Shown one piece after another: positions 33,964 to 43,580 of a DNA stretch of 64,000 bases (the stretch's first letter is position 1; every line of letters starts with the position of its first letter). The position numbers and the translations under genes were made by a program. The notes under the pieces were generated by a model. It saw nothing but the letters and a program-made list of their open reading frames with translations, made no database searches and was not told the origin of the DNA. The stretch lies in assembly GCF_007827595.1 (NCBI RefSeq), contig NZ_VISR01000002.1, positions 372,001 through 436,000 on the forward strand. Direction: 5' to 3'. The DNA comes from Streptomyces sp. BK340 (GTDB lineage Bacteria > Actinomycetota > Actinomycetes > Streptomycetales > Streptomycetaceae).

Positions 33964-35577
33964 TCAGGCCGGCGGGACCCGCGTGAAGCGGGAGGCGGTG
34001 CGCAGGTCCGTCCGGATGCGGTCGGCGGTCGCGCGGAGGGCGGGGAGGAGGTCGTCGACGCACTCCTCGAGGGTGCGGCGGGCCGGATGAGTGGCCACGT
34101 TCACCGCGGCGACCGCCCGGCCCGTGCGGTCCCGTACGGGTACGGCCAACGACCGCAGGCCTGACTCCAGCTCCTCGTCGACGAGTGCGTAGCCCTGCGC
34201 GCGGACCTCGGCGAGGGCGGGGGACAGGGGCTCGGCGCCGTCCGCGAGGAGGACGCGGCCCAGGGAGGTCGACGCGGCCGGCAGCCGCGCGCCCACCGTG
34301 ATGTCCACGGTCAGCACCCGGTTCGCGCCCGCCCCGGCCGTGTACTGGATCTCCGCCTCCGCGCCCGGCACCAGGACCGCCAGTGCCGTCGGCTCGTGCA
34401 ACCGGCCGGTGAGGGCCCGCAGATGGGGCTCGGCGAGGCGGGGGAGCGTGGTGCGGGACAGCGGCGGGAAGCCCAGGTCAAGAACGCGGGGCGTGAGGGT
34501 GAAGGCGCGGTCGGCGCCCGCGGCCACCAGGCCCAGGTGCTCGTACGTGATCAGCGCCCGCCGGGCCGTGGCGCGCGTCAGGCCGGTCGCCCGCGCCACC
34601 TCGGTCAGCGGCAGCGCGGAGCGGTCCGCGCCGAACGCGGTCAGCACGGTCAGGCCCCGGGCCAGGGACTCGACGAACTCCCGGCCCAGTTCGTGCTTGG
34701 ACGCCGTCGTCCAGGTCGCCAGGCCCGAGGGCGGCGGGCCGGGCTGCGGCCGCGGTGCCTCGCGCAGGTCGGCCTCCATCGCCGCCACCGCCGTACGCAG
34801 CCGGGGGAGCAGGGAGGTGCGCAGGCCGGCCGCCGAGTGGCGGCTGGTGTGGCTGACCACGCTCGCCACGCACGCCACCCGGCCGGTGTCCGGCTCCCGT
34901 ACCGGTACGGACACCGCGACCAGGCCTGGTTCGATCAGCTGGTCGTCCAGTGCCCAGCCGTGCCGGCGGGCCCGTTCCGCCCGCCGTTCGAAGTCGTCCG
35001 CTGCGGATGCCGGCCGGGGCGGTACGGCGGGGAAGGAGGTGTCCTTGGGGTCCTCGGCCCGCCGGGCCCGCCACCGCTGCCAGTCCGCGTCCGTCCAGTC
35101 GGCCGCGAACAGCGGTCCGGGCGCGGTGCGTTCGGCCGGCAGCAGGTCGCCGATGCGGAAGCTCACGGACATCGCGCGGCGGCGGGTGGCCTGGTGGATG
35201 AAGCGGATGCCGTCCAGGTCGGCCACCGCGAGCGACACCGACTCGTCCAGTTCGTCGGCCAGGGCGTCCGCGCGCGCGCCGAGCAGCGCGGGCAGGCGCA
35301 GGGCGGCCAGGTAGGCGTTGCCCAGCTCCATCACACGGGGGGCGAGGACGACGTCCCGGCCGTCGAGGCGGACGTACCCGATGCGGGCCAGGGTGGCGGT
35401 GATCCGGTCGACCGTGGACCGGGCGAGCCCGGTGGCCCGCTCCAGCGCGCTCGGGCTCAGCGTGCCGCCCGCCTCGGTCAGCCGTCGCAGCACGGCGATC
35501 CCGCGGATCAACGGCGCGACCGCCTCGGCCGGCACCCCGGCGCGGGCCTCGGCATCCAGTGCGGTGTTCGCGGGCAT
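33964..35577 (-). CDS. Double IclR-family transcriptional regulator (two fused IclR units)
   Basis: 537 aa from ATG 35577 (GGAGAG three bases upstream); IclR regulators are normally about 250 aa. The first unit has its HTH at about 18-75 (LSPSALERATGLARSTVDRITATLARIGYV), then an effector domain. The second unit has its HTH at about 295-345 (LPLTEVARATGLTRATARRALITYEHLGLV) and its own effector domain (SLGRVLLADG, LESGLRSLAVPVRDRTG). Tandem IclR proteins occur in actinobacteria for aromatic-acid catabolism. Here no catabolic operon is adjacent, so the target is unknown. A MITE lies in its promoter region. Confidence 0.9.
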   Translation of the reverse strand: MPANTALDAEARAGVPAEAVAPLIRGIAVLRRLTEAGGTLSPSALERATGLARSTVDRITATLARIGYVRLDGRDVVLAPRVMELGNAYLAALRLPALLGARADALADELDESVSLAVADLDGIRFIHQATRRRAMSVSFRIGDLLPAERTAPGPLFAADWTDADWQRWRARRAEDPKDTSFPAVPPRPASAADDFERRAERARRHGWALDDQLIEPGLVAVSVPVREPDTGRVACVASVVSHTSRHSAAGLRTSLLPRLRTAVAAMEADLREAPRPQPGPPPSGLATWTTASKHELGREFVESLARGLTVLTAFGADRSALPLTEVARATGLTRATARRALITYEHLGLVAAGADRAFTLTPRVLDLGFPPLSRTTLPRLAEPHLRALTGRLHEPTALAVLVPGAEAEIQYTAGAGANRVLTVDITVGARLPAASTSLGRVLLADGAEPLSPALAEVRAQGYALVDEELESGLRSLAVPVRDRTGRAVAAVNVATHPARRTLEECVDDLLPALRATADRIRTDLRTASRFTRVPPA

Positions 35578-35656
35578 CAACTCTCCGATACGGCATCCAG
35601 GCACGCCTACGGTAGACCCGCCCGCGCTGCGGCCGCCCCGCCTGTGCCCGGTCCCG

Positions 35657-35824
35657 CTAGGGGGTTTCGTTCGGTTCAGCCCGGGTCCGCGACGGCCGGC
35701 ACGGCACCTCGCCGCGTTGTCGGACCACCCGGGTACGCCCAGTACGCGGGTGATCCTCCGCCTTGCGATGCACCGCACCGGACGCCGCGGCCTGATCCGA
35801 CCTGATCCAGACGAAACCCCCTAG
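35657..35824. mobile_element. MITE-like element 1, CTAG-flanked
   Basis: 168 nt with perfect 14-bp terminal inverted repeats, CTAGGGGGTTTCGT (35657-35670) and ACGAAACCCCCTAG (35811-35824); similarity continues inward (TCGGTTCAG versus CTGGATCAG). No ORF of its own. The CTAG at each end is consistent with a CTAG/TA target duplication by a cognate transposase elsewhere. The right end supplies the TAG stop codon of the M6 protease gene. Confidence 0.8.
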
Positions 35825-37092
35825 CTCCGTGTGATCCGCACCTTGTAGTTCCCGGAAGCGTCCGCCCCCAGCACCTCGATCGTGATGCCGTGGCGTGGGT
35901 CCTTGAAGGACTCGCCGGTGGTGAAGGGTGCGTCGGAGAGTTCCGCCTGGACGTTGGGGCTGCGGGTGCAGCCGCCGCTGCCGCGGTGGGCGTCGTACAC
36001 GGTGACCGGGCCGCGTCCGGTGTCCACGGTGGCGTCGACCTTGTAGACGAGGATGCCCGGCTTGCACACAGCCTCGTCGTTGCCGCCGGGGGCGCGCAGC
36101 TCCAGCGCGTACGTGGTCCGCGCGTCGAGCGGCACCAGGACCAGCTTTCCGCCGCCCTCCTCGTACAGCGGGGTCAGCGTGTAGTCGACGGTGCCCGGGG
36201 CGGCCGCGCAGCCGACCTGGTTGCCGTCCAGCCAGCCCAGCTTCCACTTGTGCCAGCCGAGCAGGTCGTTGTTGGCCCCCCAGTCCTCGCTCATGATGTC
36301 CCAGTGCCCGACCGTGCTCCCGCCCTCCTGGGTGTAGAGGTCGGGCAGTCCGAAGGTGTGGCCGTTCTCGTGCGGCAGGACGCGGTAGCCGGTGCGGGAG
36401 TAGGAGCCGGAGCCGTCGTCCTGGCGGGAGTAGACGAAGGACGCGTTGGCGATGGGGACGCCGTCGGCGACCGGGGCGTCGGCGTTGCCGGCGAAGGTCA
36501 CGGACAGCACCGTGTCCAGGGCGGAGGGGCCGGCGTTCGGGGTGACCAGCACGTTCAGCAGGTCGTACGAGCGGAAGTCCACCTCGGGATCGGCGGCGGC
36601 CACGATGTCCTGCACCAGCTGCCGGTAGCCGGGGTCGAAGGGCGCCCCGCGCTCTATGCCGTATTCCTTGAAGGGCTTCGGCATCCGCAGCCAGGACGTG
36701 ATCGGGGTCTCGGGGTGGTAGTCGAGCCGGCCGTACGACGCCGCGCGGAACCATTCCTGGGTCTGCGGGAAGAACTCGTGGAAGCGGTCGAGCGCGCTGC
36801 CCTGCCCGGGCGCGTCGGAGAAGTCGACCATCAGGGTCAGGGCGTGGACCGAGCCGGTGGAGCGGGAGTAACCGGCCGCGGTGGGCAGGCCCTCCGTCAT
36901 CTGGATGTCCAGGCCGCTGTGGATCAGGCACGGCGAGAGGGTGGAGCGGGCCAGGCCTATCGGCCCGGCGGTGGTGGGCGCCGCCAGGTGACCGGTCCCG
37001 GCCGAGGTGCTGACCGCGAGGGTCAGGACGGTCACGGCGACGAGGGCGGCCACGCGGCGCGGGCGTATGCGGCGGCGGGGCGAGTGCGGCAT
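35821..37092 (-). CDS. Secreted M6 family metalloprotease
   Basis: 423 aa from ATG 37092. An Arg-rich n-region and hydrophobic core (RRVAALVAVTVLTLAVSTSAGTG) form a signal peptide. The zinc-binding motif HENGHTFGLPDLY (HExGHxxGxxD) identifies the M6/immune-inhibitor-A-like family; Met-turn candidate WDIMSEDWGANN follows. The C-terminal part is a beta-rich region. Expected to be exported and zinc-dependent, and shorter than InhA (about 750 aa). Its TAG stop lies exactly on the end of a MITE, so the last residues may originally have been different. Confidence 0.88.
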   Translation of the reverse strand: MPHSPRRRIRPRRVAALVAVTVLTLAVSTSAGTGHLAAPTTAGPIGLARSTLSPCLIHSGLDIQMTEGLPTAAGYSRSTGSVHALTLMVDFSDAPGQGSALDRFHEFFPQTQEWFRAASYGRLDYHPETPITSWLRMPKPFKEYGIERGAPFDPGYRQLVQDIVAAADPEVDFRSYDLLNVLVTPNAGPSALDTVLSVTFAGNADAPVADGVPIANASFVYSRQDDGSGSYSRTGYRVLPHENGHTFGLPDLYTQEGGSTVGHWDIMSEDWGANNDLLGWHKWKLGWLDGNQVGCAAAPGTVDYTLTPLYEEGGGKLVLVPLDARTTYALELRAPGGNDEAVCKPGILVYKVDATVDTGRGPVTVYDAHRGSGGCTRSPNVQAELSDAPFTTGESFKDPRHGITIEVLGADASGNYKVRITRS

Positions 37093-37385
37093 GCATGGAC
37101 CTTCCGCTCCACGGCAGCCGCCCGTCGCCGGCTGCACCCTTGCGCTCACCCTGTGTCGACAGGGTGGGGGGCGCGCGCTGGAGGAGACCGATCGTGGGAA
37201 ATCCCCGCGCGGGCGGGTGGGAACCGTGCCCGGCAAGTGTGGTTCAGGTCACAGGAATTCCTTCCGGGTCGGGAAATAACCGGGGAGCCCTTCCCCGTTT
37301 AGACCTGTGTCCGAGCGAAACGGGGAGTCCTTCCCCGGATCGCCCGGCGACCCCCGACCACCGTCAACGACTCAGGGAGCACGCC

Positions 37386-38027
37386 GTGCAGACCGCAACC
37401 CCGACCCGCAAGGTGACCCGGCCGCGAGCCGACGCCCTGCGCAACCGGGAGCGGATCGTCACCGCCGCCCGGGAGATGTTCGTCGAGCACGGCCCGGACG
37501 TGCCGCTGGACGAGATCGCCCGCCGGGCCGGCGTCGGCAATGCCACCCTGTACCGCAACTTCCCGGACCGTGACGCCCTCGTCCGTGAGGTCGTCTGCTC
37601 CGTCATGGACCGCACGGCCGAAGCGGCCGAGCAGGCTCTCGCGGAGACCGGGGACGCCTTCGCCGCCCTGGAGCACTTCGTGCACGCCGCCGCCGACGAG
37701 CGGATCAGCGCGCTGTGCCCCATGGTCTCCAGCACCTTCGACAAGGACCACCCCGATCTGGTGGCGTCCCGGGAACGGGTCGAGCAGCTGATCGAGGAGG
37801 TCATGGGCCGGGCCAAGGAGGCGGGCCAGCTCCGCGCCGACGTGGGCGTCGGCGACGTGATGATCGCCGCCGCCCAGCTCAGCCGGCCGCCGGCCGGCAC
37901 CGACTGCCTGAGCAGCGACCGCTTCGTCCACCGCCATCTGCAGCTGTTCCTGGACGGGCTGCGGGCCCCCGCCCGCTCGGCCCTGCCGGGGACGGCCGTG
38001 ACCATCAAGGAGCTGCGCCGGTGCTGA
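37386..38027 (+). CDS. TetR family transcriptional regulator
   Basis: 213 aa, GTG start at 37386 with GGGAG seven bases upstream. The N-terminal HTH is RERIVTAAREMFVEHGPDVPLDEIARRAGVGNATLYRNFPDRDALV (split over residues about 20-65). It is followed 146 nt downstream by a 14-TM drug-efflux MFS gene on the same strand, which is the expected target. An AT-richer stretch before the start (about 37250-37300) probably holds the promoter. Confidence 0.92.
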   Translation: MQTATPTRKVTRPRADALRNRERIVTAAREMFVEHGPDVPLDEIARRAGVGNATLYRNFPDRDALVREVVCSVMDRTAEAAEQALAETGDAFAALEHFVHAAADERISALCPMVSSTFDKDHPDLVASRERVEQLIEEVMGRAKEAGQLRADVGVGDVMIAAAQLSRPPAGTDCLSSDRFVHRHLQLFLDGLRAPARSALPGTAVTIKELRRC

Positions 38028-38173
38028 GCGATTAGTTCCGGCCGCGCCGGCGGTCTTCCCCGCACCAGCACCCCGGTCGTCAGCGACGACGAGCCGGCCC
38101 TCAGCACGCCACGCCCGACAGCTTTCCGTTTTCTGATCTTTTTCCGTCACGAAGTCCCGAAGTGGGTATCCCC

Positions 38174-39712
38174 ATGTCCGAAACAGCCCTCAGGGCTCCC
38201 GGCGCCGCCGCACCGAGCGGTGACGCCAACCGCTGGAAGGCGCTCGTCTTCATCGCGCTCGCCCAGCTGATGGTCGTCCTCGACGCCACCATCGTGAACA
38301 TCGCCCTGCCCTCCGCCCAGCAGGACCTCGGCATATCCGACGGCAACCGGCAGTGGGTCGTCACCGCCTACGCCCTCGCCTTCGGTGGTCTGCTGCTCTT
38401 CGGCGGCCGCATCGCCGACCTGTGGGGCCGCAAGCGAGCCTTCGTCCTCGGCCTGACCGGCTTCGCCGCCGCCTCCGTGCTCGGCGGTGTCGCCACCACC
38501 GGCGCGATGATGTTCGGCGCCCGCGCGCTCCAGGGTGTCTTCGGCGCCCTGCTCGCCCCGGCCGCGCTGTCCCTGCTCGCCGTGATGTTCACGGACGCCA
38601 AGGAGCGCGCCAAGGCGTTCGGCATCTACGGCGCGATCGCCGGTGGCGGTGGCGCCGTCGGCCTGATCCTCGGCGGCTTCCTCACCGAGTACCTGGACTG
38701 GCGCTGGACCTTCTTCGTGAACGTCCCGTTCGCCGTCGCCGCCGCGCTCGGCGCCAACTTCGTCATCCGTGAGCCGGAGGGCGGCCGCAACCGCTCCCCG
38801 CTCGACATCCCCGGCGTGATCCTGTCCACCCTCGGCCTCGTCGCCCTCGTCTACGGCTTCACCCGCGCCGAGTCCGACGGCTGGAGCGACGCCGTGACCG
38901 TCTCGATGTTCGTCGCGTCCGCGGTGCTGCTGACCGCCTTCGCGCTGGTCGAGTCCCGGGTCAAGGCCCCGCTGCTGCCGCTGCGCGTGGTCACCGACCG
39001 CAACCGCGGCGGGATCTACCTCTCCCTGGGCCTCGCGATCATCGGCATGTTCGGCCTGTTCCTCTTCCTGACCTACTACCTGCAGGTCGTGAAGGGCTAC
39101 TCGCCGGTCAAGACCGGCTTCGCGTTCCTGCCGATGATCGCGGGCATGATCACCGGCTCCACCCAGATCGGCACCCGCCTGATGACCCGGGTCCCGGCCC
39201 GCTTCCTGATGGGCCCCGGCTTCCTGGTCGCCGGTCTCGGCATGCTGCTGCTGACCCAGCTGGAGGTCGACTCCTCCTACACCACGCTGCTGCTGCCCGC
39301 GATGCTGCTGCTCGGCCTCGGCATGGGTACGGCGTTCATGCCGGCCATGTCCCTGGCCACCTCGGGCGTCGAGCCCCGGGACGCCGGTGTCGCCTCCGCG
39401 ATGGTCAACACCTCGCAGCAGGTGGGCGGCGCGATCGGCACCGCCCTGCTGAACACGATCGCCGCCTCCGCGACGACGTCGTACGTCAAGGACCACATCG
39501 CCGGTGCGGCCTCCAAGCCGCAGCAGCAGCTGGTCCAGCTGCAGGGCATGGTGCACGGCTACAGCGCGGCGATCTGGTTCGCCGTCGGCATCCTGGGCCT
39601 CGCCTCGCTGATCGCCTTCACCTTCGTCAACGCCGGCCGCCCGGGCACCACCACGGTGGCCTCCGGCGAGGGTGCCGAGGACGAGGTGCCGGTGCCGGTG
39701 GTCGCCCACTGA
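38174..39712 (+). CDS. Drug-efflux MFS transporter, EmrB/QacA (14-TM) family
   Basis: 512 aa from ATG 38174; a GTG at 38162 is possible. Motif A-like GGRIADLWGRKRAF, motif D1 (LDATIVNIALPSAQQDLG) and motif C-like GAIAGGGGAVGLILGG place it in the DHA2 drug:H+ antiporter family, located in the cytoplasmic membrane. Likely an export pump repressed by the upstream TetR protein. Confidence 0.92.
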   Translation: MSETALRAPGAAAPSGDANRWKALVFIALAQLMVVLDATIVNIALPSAQQDLGISDGNRQWVVTAYALAFGGLLLFGGRIADLWGRKRAFVLGLTGFAAASVLGGVATTGAMMFGARALQGVFGALLAPAALSLLAVMFTDAKERAKAFGIYGAIAGGGGAVGLILGGFLTEYLDWRWTFFVNVPFAVAAALGANFVIREPEGGRNRSPLDIPGVILSTLGLVALVYGFTRAESDGWSDAVTVSMFVASAVLLTAFALVESRVKAPLLPLRVVTDRNRGGIYLSLGLAIIGMFGLFLFLTYYLQVVKGYSPVKTGFAFLPMIAGMITGSTQIGTRLMTRVPARFLMGPGFLVAGLGMLLLTQLEVDSSYTTLLLPAMLLLGLGMGTAFMPAMSLATSGVEPRDAGVASAMVNTSQQVGGAIGTALLNTIAASATTSYVKDHIAGAASKPQQQLVQLQGMVHGYSAAIWFAVGILGLASLIAFTFVNAGRPGTTTVASGEGAEDEVPVPVVAH

Positions 39713-39746
39713 GCGCCCGTACGGTGAACCGGTCGGCTCGGCCGGC

Positions 39747-40256
39747 CTAGCGGAGCCAGGGCAGGTCCGCACCCGCTTCGTTGGGCTGAAGGCCCTCGGC
39801 GACGATCTCCATGATCTCACCGAGGGTCTTCTGCTGTTCCGGGGTCAGCCGCTCGAACAGCGCCTGCCGTACGGCGGTCACATGGCCCGGCGCGGTCCGG
39901 CGCAGCACCTCGGTGCCCTCGTCGGTGAGCACCGCGAACTGGCCGCGCTTGTCGGAGGGGCAGTCCTCACGGCGGACCCAGCCGTTCTTCTCCAGGCGTG
40001 CGATGGCGTGCGACAGCCGGGAACGGGTGATCTTCGCCTTCATCGCCAGCTCGGTCATCCGCAGCCGGCGGCGCGGCGCCTCGGCGAGGCTGACGAGCAG
40101 GCCGTAGTAGATGTGCGGCATGCCCGCGTCCCGCTGCAGCTGCCGGTCGAGGTGGTCCTCAAGCAGGGTGGTGGCGTGCAGATAGGCGCGCCAGACGCGC
40201 TGCTCCTCGTCGGTCAGCCAGCGGTGCCGGCCGGCGGAGTCCGTTGCCGTGTTCAT
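39747..40256 (-). CDS. MarR family transcriptional regulator
   Basis: 169 aa from ATG 40256. Winged helix with LRMTELAMKAKITRSRLSHAIARLEKNGWVRREDCPSDKRGQFAVLTDEG, textbook MarR. It is divergent from the dioxygenase gene, with a small inverted repeat between them (40287-40298), so it probably represses itself and that gene. Its 3' end converges with the MFS gene. Confidence 0.93.
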   Translation of the reverse strand: MNTATDSAGRHRWLTDEEQRVWRAYLHATTLLEDHLDRQLQRDAGMPHIYYGLLVSLAEAPRRRLRMTELAMKAKITRSRLSHAIARLEKNGWVRREDCPSDKRGQFAVLTDEGTEVLRRTAPGHVTAVRQALFERLTPEQQKTLGEIMEIVAEGLQPNEAGADLPWLR

Positions 40257-40286
40257 GCATTCCACTGTACGGGGCATCTTCTTGAA

Positions 40287-40298
40287 ACTTGAACAAGT
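40287..40298. promoter_or_regulatory. Candidate MarR operator
   Basis: ACTTGAACAAGT: 5-bp inverted arms ACTTG/CAAGT with a 2-bp centre, preceded by a further CTTGAA, in the AT-richest part of the divergent region. Position and symmetry fit MarR autoregulation; binding is inferred. Confidence 0.5.
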
Positions 40299-40401
40299 CG
40301 GGCGTACCCTGTCCCCAAGAGCTTGAGAGTTAAAACATCTGGCCCGCAGTACCGGGACCGCACCAACAGCAGTACCGACCGACGCATTGGGAGCCGCCGT
40401 C

Positions 40402-41190
40402 ATGTCCGCCGCCCAGGAGCGCATGCCCGCCCTGTATCTCAGCCATGGCGCCCCGCCGCTCGCCGACGACCCGGTCTGGCCCGGCCAGCTCGCCGCGTGG
40501 TCCGCGGACCTGCCGCGCCCCAAGGCGATCCTCATGGTCTCCGCGCACTGGGAGGAGGCCCCCCTCGCCCTCGGCGCGACCGGGACCGTCCCGCTCGTCT
40601 ACGACTTCTGGGGCTTCCCCGAGCACTACTACCAGGTCCGGTACCCCGCCCCCGGCGCGCCCGGACTCGCCGAGTCCGTCCGCAAGCTGCTGCGCGCCCC
40701 CGGCACCCCCGTCCAGGACATCCCCGACCGCGGCCTCGACCACGGTGCCTACGTCCCCCTCGTCGAGATGTTCCCGGCCGCCGACATTCCCGTCCTGCAG
40801 GTCTCCCTGCCCACCCTCGATCCCCGGCGTCTGATGGACATCGGCCGCAGGCTGGCCCCGCTGCGCGACGAGGGCGTGCTGATCGTCGGCTCCGGCTTCT
40901 TCACCCACAACCTGGCCGCCCTGCGCCACACGGGCGGGGGCGTGCCGAGCTGGTCCTCCGAGTTCGACGACTGGGGCCGGCGGGCCCTGGAGACCCGTGA
41001 CTGGGACGCGCTGCTGGACTTCCTCCACAAGGCCCCGGCCGGCCGCTACGCCCACCCGCGCACCGAGCACTTCGCCCCGCTCTTCGTCACCATGGGCGCG
41101 GCGGAGGCGGGCGGCGAGCTGGACGCGCAGAAGTCGGTGATCGACGGGTTCTGGATGGGAATGGCGAAGCGGTCGGTGCAGTTCGGCTGA
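40402..41190 (+). CDS. DODA-type (LigB-like) extradiol dioxygenase family protein
   Basis: 262 aa from ATG 40402 with GGGAG upstream. Features: metal-ligand His in LYLSHGAPPL, SAHWEE, DHGAYVPL and SGFFTHNL, characteristic of class III extradiol dioxygenases of the YgiD/DODA group. It would open aromatic rings such as catechols using Fe(II) or Zn(II). The divergent MarR gene suggests induction by a phenolic compound. Substrate unknown. Confidence 0.9.
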   Translation: MSAAQERMPALYLSHGAPPLADDPVWPGQLAAWSADLPRPKAILMVSAHWEEAPLALGATGTVPLVYDFWGFPEHYYQVRYPAPGAPGLAESVRKLLRAPGTPVQDIPDRGLDHGAYVPLVEMFPAADIPVLQVSLPTLDPRRLMDIGRRLAPLRDEGVLIVGSGFFTHNLAALRHTGGGVPSWSSEFDDWGRRALETRDWDALLDFLHKAPAGRYAHPRTEHFAPLFVTMGAAEAGGELDAQKSVIDGFWMGMAKRSVQFG

Positions 41191-41191
41191 T

Positions 41192-41214
41192 CCGGAGGTC
41201 CTTCCGGCCTCCGG
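41192..41214 (+). terminator. Hairpin after the dioxygenase gene
   Basis: CCGGAGG (41192-41198) and CCTCCGG (41208-41214) directly after the stop codon, 9-nt loop, no T-run. Confidence 0.5.
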
Positions 41215-41219
41215 CCGGC

Positions 41220-41398
41220 CTAGGTCCTGTCGTCAAATTCCCGTCGTCGCCCGAAGGGCGGCCTCGCGGCGTCTGGTGCGTGCTCTCGGCGTGCCGGGCG
41301 GAAGTCCTCGTACTGGACGTACTTGGGCTTTCGCCCGGTGCGGCGAGAGTGCGTGCCAGGCGTCGTGGGGCAGACGGGAATTTGACGACAGGGCCTAG
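41220..41398. mobile_element. MITE-like element 2, CTAG-flanked
   Basis: 179 nt bounded by CTAG at both ends. The terminal inverted repeats read AGGTCCTGTCGTCAAATT inward on the left and AATTTGACGACAGGGCCT on the right, one mismatch over at least 22 nt including CCCGTC/GACGGG. No ORF. It differs in sequence from element 1 but has the same size and target. Its right CTAG contains the TAG stop codon of the acetyltransferase gene. Confidence 0.85.
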
Positions 41399-41913
41399 AG
41401 GTCCTTCTCGTACCAGGCCACGTCCCAGTAGCGGCCGAACTTGCGCCCGACCTCCCGGTAGGTGCCGACGTACCGGAAGCCGAAGCGTGTGTGCAGCCGC
41501 TCGGAGGCCTCGTTGGGCTGGGCGATGCCGGCGTAGGCGCGGTGGATGTCCTCGTCGGCCAGAGCCTTGAAGAGGGCGTCGTAGAGCAGGGTGCCGATCC
41601 CGCGGCGGCCGGCGTCCGGAGCGACGTACACCGAAGTCTCCACGGATGTCGCGTACGCGGGCTTCACCCGGTAAGGGCTGGATGTGGCGTACCCCAGAAT
41701 CCGCCGACTTCGTCCGTCCGTGGCAACCATCAGGCGGTACGGCCCGTCTTCCGGGTGGGAGAGCAGCCACGAGCGGCGCTCCTCCGGCGTGAAGATCACG
41801 GTGTCGAACGTGATGGGCGTCTCGCGTACGTAGTGGTTGTAGATGTCCGTGAGGGCTTCGAGGTCGCTCTCGACTCCCGGCCTGACCTGCACTTCTGCAT
41901 ACGCCGACGGCAT
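41395..41913 (-). CDS. GNAT N-acetyltransferase, phosphinothricin acetyltransferase-like
   Basis: 172 aa from ATG 41913 with GGGAGG four bases upstream. Matches the Pat/Bar/YwnH subfamily: IYNHYVRETPITFDT at the N-terminus, acetyl-CoA loop APDAGRRGIGTLLYDALF, and IAQPNEASERLHTRFGFRYVGTYREVGRKFGRYWDVAWYEK. Likely acetylates a small amine such as phosphinothricin-like or methionine-sulfoximine-like compounds; substrate inferred. Its stop codon coincides with the edge of a MITE. Confidence 0.92.
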   Translation of the reverse strand: MPSAYAEVQVRPGVESDLEALTDIYNHYVRETPITFDTVIFTPEERRSWLLSHPEDGPYRLMVATDGRSRRILGYATSSPYRVKPAYATSVETSVYVAPDAGRRGIGTLLYDALFKALADEDIHRAYAGIAQPNEASERLHTRFGFRYVGTYREVGRKFGRYWDVAWYEKDL

Positions 41914-42101
41914 CCGGCCTCCCTGTGGTCGGACAGGGTACTGCAAGATCAGAAAAATTGAGGGTCGGGTTGGGAATTCTGTCCGGATTCCAGTCGTTGT
42001 TTCCTTCGGATGCCGGGCACTCGTGGAGAGTCCCAGGAGTTCCAGGAGTGCTGAGCATCCCTTAAGGACCACCGCCCGCCCACCATCGCAAGGGAGCACG
42101 C

Positions 42102-43100
<999 letters not shown>

Positions 43101-43580
43101 CGGACGGGGAAGTGCGGCCATGACGAAACCGGGCGTACGCCCGGTGGCGAAAGACGGCGCAAACATGGCGTGGTCCCATCGCTTCAACCCCGGGGCCCGA
43201 GGGAACAACCCTTCAGGGCCCAGGAGTTGGGCCCCAGGGTTCGCACTCCCGCCCTTCGCGGACACCCCACGTCTGCCATGACGAGCACGTCGTAGGTCTT
43301 CTTCGTCAGTTCCTGCCCGACAAGTGAGCCACGTCCCCGCGCCATCCCCCCCCCGGCGCCGGGACCTTCCCAGAGCCGGGCTTCGGCGCCTACCCCCCCA
43401 GGCGCCGGGGCCCGGCTTCTTGCCATGGGCGCGGGGGAGGAGAGCGGGGAGGAGAGGGAGAGGGCGGGCTCGCCGAAGGCCGACGGTGCGGACATGCTGG
43501 ATCGGCGGGCCACCCCGTACCTGAACCCCGGGGTGGCCCGCCGGATGGCAGATTCTGCCACATCGGCATAGCCTGCCGAG
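43101..43580. promoter_or_regulatory. hrdD-TetR intergenic region with hairpin and operator palindrome
   Basis: 480 nt without a gene. GGCGGGCCACCCC (43504-43516) and GGGGTGGCCCGCC (43530-43542) form a perfect 13-bp hairpin. Immediately downstream lies the palindrome listed at 43546-43560. C-rich runs around 43350-43400 show nothing recognisable. Confidence 0.55.
43546..43560. promoter_or_regulatory. Candidate TetR autoregulatory operator
   Basis: TGGCAGATTCTGCCA, perfect 7-bp arms around one central base, ending 20 nt before the TetR start codon. Size and location fit a TetR-dimer operator. Confidence 0.65.
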
